This document shows positions 1 to 12,400 of a DNA stretch of 64,000 nucleotides, one piece after another. The first letter of the stretch is position 1, and each line of letters opens with the position of its first letter. The position numbers were made by a program, and so were the translations under genes. The notes beneath the pieces were generated by a model that was given only the letters and a program-made list of their open reading frames with translations, did not search any database and was not told where the DNA came from. The stretch is from Nipponacmea schrenckii. Taxonomy: Eukaryota > Mollusca > Gastropoda > Lottiidae. The stretch lies in NCBI GenBank assembly GCA_030562195.1, contig CM060203.1, positions 6,462,208 to 6,526,207 on the forward strand, written 5' to 3'.

Positions 1-3000
1 ACTTACTCTTAAAATGAAAATTATATCGAGGACCAGATCAAAACATTGTCGCTAAGAACAAATTCTCAATGGTGATATTTTAGATTATGGGACAACCGAT
101 ATGCTTGACTCATCTTGCTGGGCCGCAAACAGTGAATCATTTGAGTTATTCGGGATCCCAAGAGATTCAGGGGACGCAGTCTTGTTTTAATCTTGGCAAA
201 ATAGGGCGTTTTCAGACAATGCAATTAAATTGGTTCAACACTCTTAGTTTTAACATTAAAAGTTTTTATGGTCTTGGACATGGTGTGCAATAATTAGAAT
301 ATCGCTCCTGGTGAATCTAAAGGTTACAAGGCTTTTATGTATGCTTAAAGAGATATTTCCCAAAATTCTTTGGCGTGGAAATTTTATATAATTTTATTTA
401 TTAATGGGGTAAATAATAAGGGTCACTAAAGTGAACCCTGTGATATACCATTACCATATCACTGGGCTAGAATTGAATTCCAATATATAGTAAAAAGATT
501 GCATATTTTCTTATAAAACTCTTGTTTTGGTTTTTTTTCTACTTTAAACAAAAATCATAACATTTATTTTTTTCAAAACTAAGAGGCAAATAACGGCATA
601 CTTTGAAGATGTCATTAATTATATCGATTTAGGAAGATAGGAAGAAGGTGGTTAAATTATAAAATATTATATTTAGATTGTCAGTTTTATAACTTTAATA
701 TAATTCGTGTTATTATCTGACAAGTGTTATGTCAATATTCTCTATTCCTTACTCATTATATTCTTAAAGGTGTTATCCTATGTAGGTTTAACGTCGTCAT
801 TAGTCATGAAATACAGAGCATATATAGAGAATTAAAATTCTATTGCATTTAATTGGTTTAAAATGGAAAGGCAGAATTTAGAACAATATTTCGCTGTCAC
901 AAGTTCAATCAGGAGCAAGAAGGCAAAATCTCAGTCATCCAATCTTATAAGCACAAATTTTGCCCAGGTACAAACAAGTAGATGGGAAAAATTATTCCAT
1001 TTTAACTCCATTTTGTAGCCTACAAAAAAATAGGACTTAAAACGAAAATTCATTTCATATCCTTTCCTAAAAGAGGCATAGATAATACAAAACAGTGGGT
1101 GGTAGCTTTTATTTCATTTCATTACAACAAATAAGAAATATGTTTCTAGGACATAAAAGTCCATTTCATTTCACTAAAAACATTTAATCAATTAGTACAT
1201 ACATGTACAAACCAAAAAGGCGGGTGTGAAACCAAATTTCATTTTCGTTGGTCATTAAAGAATAAATGACAGATAGGACAAAATTAAATAAATGAATGAA
1301 AACATAATTTTGTGACATGCTAGAATAAATATTTCACACAAATTCTGATTGAAATGAATGTGGATTGTTTAAAAGACAACATTCAAACTTGATAACAAAT
1401 TGTTAAAATAATTAGATTATCTCCCTTTTAATTGCCTTGGAGAGCAGACGATCAAAATACTGAACAGATGGCCACAGAAAAAAACGCGAGAAAAGCGAAG
1501 AAAAAATAACAATTGGACATTCATTGATGTAAAGAATGATGTCTGGTGTTTTCTATTGTTTATTCATTATTCCATCATTTTTTCTGGAGTTTAATTTGTA
1601 AGTTTTTGATTGATGACTTGATTTTGTTTGAAGGGATTTTGTTCAGGTGCATCGCTGTTCGGAGACTAAATCATACCCACAATTTTACTATAGTCTCTTT
1701 CTTTTATATAGATCAATCTAGATATGTATTTTCAAAAAATATGCCTGGGACTTTGCGATTGGCACATTATCCAACATGACAGTGAGAACATATTCTGATA
1801 AAAAATATAACACCTCTCTATCTTTCCAGAATTTGTTACTTATATCAGAAAAAAACAACCATGACGATTTTTGAGAGCTTGTGTTTAGCTTCCTACAAAC
1901 AAAAAGGGCGATGAATCTCTACTCTAAATCTCATCATGCTTCTATTGACTTTGTCATTGACTTAGCAGGGAAAACCAGCAATAAATTACTTCTATCGTGT
2001 CTCTGACATTTCATTGTTTCGAGTACTTTTCTATTACAGATAATCAAATTAAGTCAGTGGAGTTTTTCGTCCTACTTTTCGGCTTTTCGGTTTGTTCTTC
2101 CGTATAAGAGGTAATCTAATTAAGAAAGAGGGGTCAAGAGGTCAATAAATTAATGTATTGTCACACTCAAAGAGTTGGAACAATTCTGCCAGTTCCATGA
2201 CCAATTTTCTGGTTTCCATTGTCTTGGCAGACGATTTCCGGTGACAAACTTCTCGAGGCCGCTATTTGTTCTCACTATTTAGCGATATTTGCCCAATCTA
2301 ATTAATTTCGGTTTAATGACTGTTTTGAATAATTAAATGGTAATCAAATAAAGATACCTAATTAGTTTACATCTAATTCACAAGTCCAAAACATTATTTT
2401 AAAATCATAATCCACTATCACTGACAACCTTATGGATATTTAGCCAACAGATTACAGAACGACTTTTTCTCGAACACTGAAGATTATATACATCCAACAC
2501 GATTCATAAATTTAAAATTTGTCCGTAATTATTGCATATGGAAGACAAATGTTTTCCAAACTGAATATTCCCTTGCTAGAAATCCAAATACAAGTAAAGC
2601 GGAATTTGTTGGTAAAGATTGGGATTCAAAGAACTCTTTTGGGAATTAGAAATTCAAGTTTTTGACACAGATTGCCGCCCGCCCATACCTTCGTCCATTC
2701 AACTGTATTTCTTTATGAACCAAATATTGAGCCTATGAAGTTAATGATTAACTAATGTGCTTCAGAATGGAGTAGGTTGCGCAATATTAAGTCAGTCCGT
2801 TACGTCAAGAATATTTTAACCCAATCGAGCCATGTATTGTACGGATCGACTCGGACAGTTTTCGTAATGCTTATTTCAAAATAATGTCTGGTCATTAATA
2901 TGTAACAATCGATCAATATACATTCTAAAATGGTTGATCATTTTTCTAAATCGCTCCTTTACCTAAAATGAAGGTAGAAAAGGGCGGTAAAGCTCAAATT

Positions 3001-3824
3001 ATTAAAACTTCGTTTCAGATCTAGATAATGTTAATTCCGGCTAGAAAATTTAACCTTTAATAACAATATATATGCTACGCAGTTAAAAACTTCGATGGAT
3101 TTAATATTTGATGAAATATTTTGCAGTGGAAAATCAAAAGTGAATTAGTGGAAGCAATTTTACGTAACAAATTAATAGTCAAGATCACCCAGACTTATGT
3201 TAATTACCAATTATTAGGCCGTGGTCGCTGGGTAATCGGGACTACAATTCTTGCAATTGCTTGTAATGATTAACTAATTAAGTCACGTCAAATCTCGTCA
3301 TTTATCGAGAGCTCCGCCTGTCATTTGATTACAACGAAGACCAATAAGAATTTGGTGGTGTTATTATGAAAATGTAACGAAGCGAGTCGAGCCCTGCTAT
3401 TAAACGACTGGCCCATCTGTCCATGTTTCTATACAATAGGTTCATGATTAACTAATACCAATCATTCCTGCTATTCACAGAAAAAATAACCATCCATTTT
3501 CAAAAGCGGAAAGAAAAAAAGGACACATGGCACTATTTTGAAGTTTAAATAATTGAGGTTTAAATAAAGTCCGACTTAAATTATTTTGTATGTCGAGAAA
3601 TGCAAAAGTGCTAGATTTGACCTGTTACAAAATATTATGCGATTCGGTGTGGAAGTTGAGGTTATCGCTAGAAAAGCTTAAAAGAGAAGGTACCAATAGT
3701 CACCCCTGTCTCACACTATTAAAAGTACACTTTAATCTGAAATGATGGAGAGTTTAGTTTGGAATAGAGACGAACCAAAAAGAACACCTGATAAAATTTA
3801 TTTTTGTGTATTTTCAGAATCAAA
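1..3824 (+). promoter_or_regulatory. non-coding upstream region of the NeuroD gene
   Basis: About 3.8 kb with no convincing coding exon on either strand. It is AT-rich with many TAAT/ATTA homeodomain cores. One 13-bp word, ATGATTAACTAAT, occurs three times (2744, 3266, 3444). E-boxes of the CAGATG/CATCTG type, which bHLH dimers of the NeuroD/neurogenin class can bind, occur near 1465 and 3414. A CCAAT word lies near 3340. Position directly upstream of a neural bHLH gene suggests cis-regulation, but that is inference. A non-coding first exon must lie here, because the coding exon is preceded by a splice acceptor (TTTTCAG ending at 3817). I could not place it. Confidence 0.45.
2744..3456 (+). 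promoter_or_regulatory. three copies of a 13-bp homeodomain-like word
   Basis: ATGATTAACTAAT is present exactly at 2744-2756, 3266-3278 and 3444-3456, always on the + strand, between 1.1 and 0.4 kb upstream of the NeuroD start codon. It contains GATTA (bicoid/Otx/Pitx-like core), TTAAC and TAAT (Hox/LIM/POU-like cores). The flanking bases differ between copies, so this is not a simple tandem duplication. Regulatory function is inferred. Confidence 0.4.
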
Positions 3825-4892
3825 ATGCCTATCAAAGAAGACGAATTCAGTTTGGACGTGGATCTCGACGACCTTGATATTCCCTCAGATGAAGAAGATG
3901 ACGAAGAATTCTCCGACTTGGATGATCAACCGGATTCCACGACTGGAGATTGTGATAAAAAGTTGGACAAAAGTAAAAAATCTAGTCAAGGCAGAAAAAG
4001 CCGAATTGACGAGCAATCTGATGGCCCTAAAGTTCCAAAGAAACGTGGACCAAAGAAAAAGAAAATGACAAAAGCAAGAGTGGCGAAATTAAAAATCAGA
4101 CGTTACAAGGCGAATAGTCGAGAAAGAAGTCGCATGCATGGTTTAAATCACGCCCTGGATGACCTGCGTCGCCATGTGCCTTGTTATTCCAAAACACAAA
4201 AGCTGTCAAAGATAGAAACCCTTCGCCTTGCTAGAAATTATATTTTTTCTTTGGCGGACATTTTGAAAAATGGCGTCCGTCCGGATAGCGTGTCGTTTGC
4301 TAAGTCGTTGTCTAAAGGACTGTCCCAAAACACCATGAACATGGTTGCTGGTTGTCTGCAACTTAATCCAAGAACACTCCTTCCAGAGTCGCCTTACCAA
4401 AAGTCTTACCCATTTATGTATGAAAATGGAATCGGTTTTCCGCCTCCTTTGAACCACGATCCCTATTCCTCTTTTCCCGCAATAATGGATTCTCCACATT
4501 GTGTCCAGCAGCGTCAAATAACGTCGACACAACTCTCACCATATCAGTATTCCGTTCCCCACCCTCCCGTGCCTTTATCTACCCACTGCCTTGCCCTACA
4601 AAGAAATACCAGCCCTGTGTATGGAGTGAGTCGAGAAGCGTCCTTCCCCACTGGATCAATGACAGCTCAGTTTGTACGATCTTGCGATATTTCCTCTGTG
4701 TGTGATACTAATTATAGCAGTAGCGGAAGCGGTTACGGACACGCAGGTGTTGATAGCAGTACACAGGAGTGTTGCGTCTACTCTCTGCCGGATGACCTTG
4801 CAGATTTCCAACCGGAACCAGCTTTAGAGCAAGGGCTCGGAATGATTCATTCTACGACCGGTCTCTTTGATGTTAATACCCCACATGTTTAA
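3825..4892 (+). CDS. NEUROD: NeuroD-family bHLH transcription factor
   Basis: Encodes 355 aa. An acidic N-terminus (residues 5-35, Asp/Glu-rich) is followed by a lysine-rich nuclear localisation stretch (about 71-90, including [11 protein letters not shown]). The basic helix-loop-helix domain spans about 92-147, with the family signature [18 protein letters not shown] in the loop and helix 2. The NeuroD-specific extension follows (about 148-190, with [15 protein letters not shown]). The family binds E-boxes as heterodimers with class I bHLH proteins and drives neuronal and neuroendocrine differentiation. The start is the first ATG after a splice acceptor at 3811-3817, so an intron lies in the 5'UTR just before the ATG, as in vertebrate NEUROD1, and the coding region is a single exon. 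The basic region reads NSRERSR where vertebrate NeuroD has NARERNR. The C-terminal third (190-355) is Ser/Tyr/Pro-rich and not recognisably conserved. Confidence 0.96.
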   Translation: MPIKEDEFSLDVDLDDLDIPSDEEDDEEFSDLDDQPDSTTGDCDKKLDKSKKSSQGRKSRIDEQSDGPKVPKKRGPKKKKMTKARVAKLKIRRYKANSRERSRMHGLNHALDDLRRHVPCYSKTQKLSKIETLRLARNYIFSLADILKNGVRPDSVSFAKSLSKGLSQNTMNMVAGCLQLNPRTLLPESPYQKSYPFMYENGIGFPPPLNHDPYSSFPAIMDSPHCVQQRQITSTQLSPYQYSVPHPPVPLSTHCLALQRNTSPVYGVSREASFPTGSMTAQFVRSCDISSVCDTNYSSSGSGYGHAGVDSSTQECCVYSLPDDLADFQPEPALEQGLGMIHSTTGLFDVNTPHV

Positions 4893-5485
4893 ATCGGGAA
4901 CTCGACATAACATGAGTGTTGATGGAAATAAACCCCCAAAGAACTGGATGAAAACACCGTTTGTATCAAAATGTTTACGTTTTCAGTGAAATAGTGCTAG
5001 TATCGTTGACTAACGATGTTAAGACCTAACAATGTCTTTACTTTAATTCAGCATTAACTTTGTACACTACAACATTGATATTACACAGCGTTAAGATGAG
5101 CTTGTTAGGTTTACGGTGAGATGAACTGATTATAGAAATTAGAAGAATAGACTTCTTCCGTTTTAGTCTCCTAATCAACAATTCCGTACATTACACCACA
5201 CCAGACGTCGTTTTTCGTCTATGCACGACTCTACATATCTGTTCCAAACGACTAAACATAGTTTCAATTTCAGCTCCCCTCCCCCGACTTTTTTCATTGG
5301 AGAAACGGAATATACCCAAATATTATTATAGCCTTTACTTATAGTTATACCGTGATATTTCGATGTGCAATTATACTTAATATTAATTATTATTTAGATA
5401 TATTTGATATACTTAATGAAATATATTACTGACATTATGTATTAGAATTATATTTGATTAAACCATTGTGTGTCTTCCCAATAAA
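4893..5485 (+). terminator. probable NeuroD 3'UTR and poly(A) signal
   Basis: The AT-rich stretch after the NeuroD stop contains AATAAA at 4926 and, more plausibly for a full 3'UTR, AATAAA at 5480-5485 followed by a T-rich tract (about 5491-5504). Which signal is used cannot be told from sequence. Confidence 0.4.
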
Positions 5486-6458
5486 GGCCTATTTTGTTTT
5501 TTACCTTTCGCATAGACGACTTGTAGTATCTGTACGTCGAGTATAACATTTACTTCCTCTTTTCCAATGTATCGCTAACCCCCATGACACCGGGCATTAT
5601 ATACTCTTAAAAAGATTCGAAAGAGGTTTTTTTCATACATACATTGTATGTGTATTGATAATACTGTATAACTTCCCGTTCTTTACGGTATGGCCAAATT
5701 CAAGCAGTGTATATTTACGTTCTATTTTTAACCATTTTGATATTTTCACTCCAATATTCCAAAAAAAAATGGACACGCAAGAGACGTCAAAATCGCATCT
5801 GGCACACAAACATAGGTCAGAAAATACGAAGCGCCGCTGACACCAGAGCTTATATCTCTGCTGACAAAGATTAGAAAACCTCTTTTGAATCAGTAAATCA
5901 TTCCTCGACAACAAATCAGTATAAAGTGATATGTTGAGAAGCATTTTGAAATGTACTTTGTCAATTTATTTACCAACCTTTGTATTTTGATAAAATTATT
6001 AAATATTTTCTTGATTTATTTTGGTGTTTATTTTATCAGGACAGAGTCAGTAGTTTGGTTCATAGTTGGAATTAACACTACCTGCCTACCCGAAACGTCA
6101 TGCAAAGTAAAACGAGTATTTTTTTAATTTAATCAAAGTCGTTTTTTCGACTGCGTTTGGCATAGAGGAATAAATGGAACCCCCCCCCCCCTTTCTTTAT
6201 GTTTTGGATTATGAAGACGATCAACGCCATGCAATGCATAATGATTAGGACCCACCGGAACGACTAGATCTAAACGCATTTAAGCAACTTTTCAAACACA
6301 TCCGAACAAATGAACGTGAAAAATCAGAAAGGTTTTCTCTATGGTAGGAACCCATCTTAAAAATAAAAAAAACAAAGGGAGGTAATGCTTGTTTGTTGTC
6401 ATTTTACCGGAAGTGAAGAAAAGCACATGGCTAAAAGAATTAAATGAGTTGATCAACA
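5486..6458. other. intergenic interval between NeuroD and POLR1B
   Basis: No coding exon recognised. It holds a run of about 12 C at 6180-6191 and T-rich tracts. The last few hundred bases before 6459 must contain the POLR1B promoter, but I see no clear TATA box or other decisive element. Confidence 0.5.
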
Positions 6459-9400
6459 ATGGAAATGTCTTTTGATTTCGAAAGGAAAAAGCCAAGTTTT
6501 AAAAATTTAACTGATAAACACTTTGGGAAACCAAAAGAAAACCAAAATGCGGTAATCTTGATATTTTTCTCTTTTTCGGAGGTCTACGTGTATCAAAAAA
6601 ATAAATGACTAATGTTCTACTTTCGGTTTAGCAAAAGTTGATCATGAAGATCAGCCTGACAAAAAGAGAAAAAAAAATGCCTTCAAAAACATTCAATAAT
6701 TGCATAATAAGTTGATTATAGCTATAACTATATGAACCATTTCAATTTCTTATATATATAGGGCTAGGACTAGTCCAAAACTTGCTGACTCTATTCCCAG
6801 CCTATATATGATGGCTATTTGGATAATTTGGACAGATATGGGGAGAGTCAGAAAAACTAAGTCACAAAACTTGGGTATTTTTCCACACCTTCCTGGTGCT
6901 GGGATTTTGAACACATTTACATACCTCAGATCCATAATATATGCCCCTCCAAAATTTGTGTAAGAAAACCAGAGTACAGAATTCAAACCAGACATGCAAC
7001 AGACAAATCTCAATTTTGAAGCTCATAAATTTTTAATATTTGCAGCTACTACAAGATGTCACCAAACCACATGTAGGATCATTTAACTATATGATTCATG
7101 AAGGACTCCGAAACGCTATTAAGGTAGGCCTAAGTCTGTTCCACTGCAATAAACAAAATATAGGAAACAGTGGACAAGGCTGGCATAAAATTACACCCTA
7201 TTTTTTTATACAGACTTATCATAAAAAAGTTTTTCCAGAATAGCAACAGCCTACTAATTTGTGTTATTTTGTATAAAAAAACTAATAAGACATATAGACT
7301 CATCATTACAAAATTCAAAAGACTAGACACCAAGTAAATGAATGGCCAGTTCTTCAGAGAATATTTTGTTAGAATATTTAAATTCAATTGACCATTGTAG
7401 GATTTGAAACCAATAGAGTTTAGTTTACCAACAGGTGAAAGATTGGCCTTGGCTATAACTGTAAGTAAACTTTCTTTGACATTGGTATTTTAGTTCTGGT
7501 GCAAGAAAGGGTCAGCTTTTAATCTGCAGGACAGGGATAACTGCAATTCTTTTTGTAATAACTATTGTTAACTGTTAACTTATTTGAACCAATTTCAGAG
7601 TCTCAGCCACTTCTTAACACCATATTCTCTCTTCAAACTATGACTGATGAACCAACAAATTTTTTCTGCCAAAATTAAAAGGTCTAAATTAAAGTGATTT
7701 GACATCTTATTTTCAGGGAGGTATAATTCGCTCACCTAGAGTTAATCAGACCAATGTTGGAGTTACAACACAGAGGGTTTACCCTACTGAGGTAAGTTAT
7801 ATTGCCTGAAAGCTGGGCTCAGGTTTTTTGATCATTTTTTGATCATAAATGCAGGACAACTAAAGTTATGGATTGGCCCTATATTCTATCTTTTTTTTTC
7901 AAGTGTTGCACCCCATTCCATGTCTTGCCAATTTTCCTTAATAAATATTCAGTTGCTCTCAGAATCTGTCAAGCACATCTCAGCTCTCAAATTCAGATTG
8001 ACCACAGACTGTTTGTATTATTATATTTCTAGTGTCGAGAGAAAGGTACAACATATAAAGGAAGCCTTCAGGTTTCTATCAACTGTTATATGAATGATAA
8101 GTTAATTGCTCAGTTAGACCGGATTATAGGACATATACCCATAATGGTGAAGGTAGGGATACTTATTTACTTATTATAATTTTGTAGAGTCTACAGTGCA
8201 AATAATGTTAGGTTGATGCTATAGTATAAGATCTATTGTAGTCAGTTGCCTGCTATCTACAAGGTTTATTTACCGTCTGTTTATTTATTGTAGTCTGAAG
8301 CCTGTAATTTACATGGTTTCCTTACCATCTGTTTATTTATTGTAGTCTGAAGCCTGTAAAATACATGGTTTACTTACATCTGTTTATTTATTGTAGTCTG
8401 AAGCCTGTAGTGTACATGGTTCACTTACCATCAGTTTATTTATTGTAGTCTGAAGTCTGTAAAACAAATGGTTTACTTACCATCAGTTTATTTATTGTAG
8501 TCTGAAGTCTGTAAAACAAATGGTTTACTTACCATCAGTTTATTTATTGTAGTCTGAAGTCTGTAAAACAAATGGTTTACTTACCATCTGTTTATTTATT
8601 GTAGTCTGAAGTCTGTAAAACAAATGGTTTACTTACCATCAGTTTATTTATTGTAGTCTGAAGCCTGTAATTTACATGGTTTACCACCTAAAGAGTTAAT
8701 TAAACATGGTGAAGAGATGGAGGTAGGTCTTTCTGGTTTTGTCATCTAATAGCTGTATTTGAGCAATAAAACAGAAGATGTCCAACCTGTTTGAAATATA
8801 ACAAAAGAATTTTAGCATCTCTACAAAATGTACAGTGGTGGATTGTCAGAAGCAAGGAAGAACATGCACATCAACATTTGTAACTCGCATCTTAGTTTGG
8901 TATCTGTTTTATTAATTCTCTGAAATACTCACTAGCTTACTGTCATTGTATAATTATAACTAATTGTAGGAAATGGGTGGGTATTTTATTGTTAATGGAA
9001 AAGAGAAGGTTGTAAGAATGTTGATAATGCAGAGAAGAAATTATGTAAGTTGTTATCACAGATTTAACTTTACTAACCACCTCAACTGTAGAATTATTCA
9101 TCTATGATTAGAATGGACAATAGGTCATTTTAGACAGAGAAATATATCGTTTTTTTTTTCAAATTACATCTGTTTCAGAATCAACGTAACTGGTGATGTT
9201 TATTTGCTATTTAAGTAACATGATATCCCTTTCAGAGATGTTGTAACTAGTAATATTATGTTAGTGCTTGTTCAAATATATATTTCTAGCCATTGTGTTT
9301 AAAAAGAAATGGTTGGAAATCACGAGGAGCGTTCTATACAGAATATGGTATACAGCTTCGATCAGTTAGAAATGATCAAACAGGGTCGGTAAGTGGTGTT

Positions 9401-12400
9401 TATTTTTATTATTTGACACCATTATAAGAATGCTGCATCAATATCGAAAACCTGATTGGCTAAAAAGTGATGTCTACAAACTATTTTATTTATGTAACAA
9501 TTACCTGATTGGTTAATGTTATCGAATATAATAATCAGAATTTTAAGAAGTGTATTTTTATGAATGTCATGAAGTTTAAATGTTTCTTAGAACAAGTTCC
9601 GATTTGTCAAAATTATCTCTACAATATCTACAATATCATCATCAAATCAATAAAATAACATTTATTAATTTCAGACCTGTATTTTACATTATTTATCCAA
9701 TGGGACTGCCATGTTAGAATTTGGCCACCAGAAAGACAGATTTTTTGTGCCAATCATATTTATCTTAAAGGTATAGTTATGTTTTCATTTTTGAAATAAA
9801 ATCTAGACGCTGTGTTCTTTCATTTATGCATAATATGCAGCAATATATGTCATTGGTCATTGGCTGAATTTTATTTCAATGAAGACGAACAGTAGGATAT
9901 AAAACTCCATTTCATTTCATAAGTCCAGGAAGTTGCAGAACAGAAGCATGTTTAGGTCTATTATTATTTGTATACTGTAGGCCCTGTTAGAAGTATCAGA
10001 TAAATATATTTACAATGAAATGATCCGAGGCTATGAAGACGACACTTATTTTAAAGGGTAAGTGAAATGTTTTTACATCTATCAAAATTACAGTCCATAT
10101 TAAATCAAAGTTCTCAACAGACAAAATCCTTGTGGAAGACATTAAGTAAATCCACTAGAGCATCTCTGGTTTCATTCAAGTACTCAACAAACCTTCCCAA
10201 ATTTCATATCAAAGAACAACATATGAGAAAAGATAGATACAGAAGTAAATGTTCATGTTGTTATTTTAGGTGTATAGTGAACATGTTAAGAGAAGCTTTA
10301 AAAGAGAAACTGTTAACAAAAGAAAGTATGTTAAATTTTATTGGAGAAAAATTCAGAGTCAAGTTAAATCTTCCAGAATGGTTTACCAATGCACAAATAG
10401 CAGAATTTCTTCTTGAGTAAGTTAATCCTAACATTGAAAGAATTTTCTTTTATTTACTCACATCTGTGCGGTTAAAGTAATCTTACCAAGAGTCCCTATC
10501 ATCTACTTGACACCCCTTAACGTTTTAGTGAACTATTCCACACATGCATTTTTTCTAATTATGTTAACTAAGTACATATCTGGTTATACATGTACATGTA
10601 TACTCTACTTATTTTGTCTGTGTTTCTACTGCTTTTCCATGCTGTTGTTATTTTTTGGTTGGTTAGATTTCTTAAATTGATATATTGATGTTTATTTTTC
10701 AGACGTTGTATTTGTGTTCATTTAGTCAACAATCAAGATAAATTCAACTTTTTAGTGTAAGTAGACACATTTGGCAGTTATTATGTCCAGTGGGTGGATT
10801 CTGAAAAGTTCTTACTTAAATCATTCGAAATGTCTTATTTCAACTTATAGATATTCTCTATATTTCGTTCTAGATATATGACTCAAAAGTTATTTGTGTT
10901 TGCCAAGGGAGGTTGTGCTGAAGAAAGTCCCGATAATCCAATGAACCAAGAAATTTTATTGAGTGGCCATTTATATTTAATATTTCTTAAGGTAGGTGAG
11001 CTTTAACTTCACCTTTGTGTTATATCTTTATCTGAAACATGGTTATTTCATTGCACAAATAAAAACAGTATTATAACATCCAATGACTTCTCTTTATCAA
11101 AAGATTAAGAGTACTACAAAAATCAATTGAATTCGAAGACTAAAGGGGCAATAACTCTGCATGTTAGAATTAAGGGAGAAAAATTTCCCAGTCCTTGTAA
11201 GAGTTTTTTCTCACCCTTAAACAGATTTGCAAAAATCAAGTCTTTCATTTGTTAATATTTTGTTTATATTTTTAGGAGAGATTAGAGAGTTGGTTACTTG
11301 GTGCTAAACTAACACTAGATAAGATGGCTAGACAGGGTGGTATTACCTTTAACTTTGATTCCAGTAAGTTTCATTGTTTATTTGAATGGGACATATGATA
11401 ACCAGCTTCCTTCTCACCCTAGCTCCAACTTCTCCAACTTCTTGTTTTAAATATTCAAATATTTCAAATTGATTTCAGGAAAGCTTTTGATTGGTTTAAA
11501 TAAAGTTAGTGACATCACTCAACAAATGAATTACTTCTTGGCAACAGGAAATCTTCGCTCTCCTTCTGGATTGAATCTGATGCAGGTGAGTTTTATCTGA
11601 TCAAAATGGGATAGTGCCTATTTCATGAGATTTTTTAATAGTGCAAGTCCAAATCCCTTTGTTCTGTCTGTGTTAAGATTCCTTGGAGAAAATTGGAAAC
11701 AAGTAGGCTTAATCAGCTTTTCTAGGAAAATTTCTCTCATTGCTCAATTATTGGTATTGTACATCTTCATTTTGAATTATAAAATTTACGTATAATTTTT
11801 CTTACAATCTTTCTAGCAAGCTGGTTTAAGTGTTGTAGCTGATAAATTAAATTTTTTCCGATACATTTCTCACTTCCGCTGTGTTCATCGAGGAGCTTTC
11901 TTTACTGAGATGAGGACCACTGCTGTAAGAAAACTTCGACCAGAAGCTTGGGGTAAGATTGTTGGACTATTCTTAAAGAGCTTTTGCTCCTGTTAAGTGA
12001 GTTCTCTTGTTTCATCAGCAGAACCTCGGTTAACATCAAACGACCTTCAACAGTTGGAAATTGAAAAGTAGTAGTTTAATGTCACTAACATTGTAAATTT
12101 TCATTCATTTCACAAATGGCAACCTTCATTATGCCCAAATTAAAGCAAAACAGTAGTATTGAAATGAAACTAAAATTATTTCCAGGTTTTCTTTGTCCTG
12201 TCCACACTCCTGATGGTACACCATGTGGTCTGATGAATCATCTAGCTGCCCAGTGTTCTGTAAGTATCAATTTTTTTGTCAGCCTAATTACAATATGTCT
12301 CTTATGAATTCCATTCTTTCAAATTACACTTGTAGTGAATCAATCCCCTTTCTTTGCTCATAATTCTCAAATGTTACATACCGGTATATGTTGGAAACTT

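Noticed and set aside
3742..4068. Frame starting ATG at 3742 overlapping the NeuroD start
   Set aside because: It crosses the splice acceptor at 3817 and runs out of frame over the NeuroD acidic and basic regions; a shadow.
5633..5944. 103-codon minus-strand frame downstream of NeuroD
   Set aside because: No domain, no splice support, AT-rich codon content; likely chance or overlap with UTR/intergenic DNA.
8236..8650. Whether upstream copies of the exon 6 head are mutually exclusive exons
   Set aside because: None has a donor site or the rest of the exon, and each runs into a stop at the next copy.
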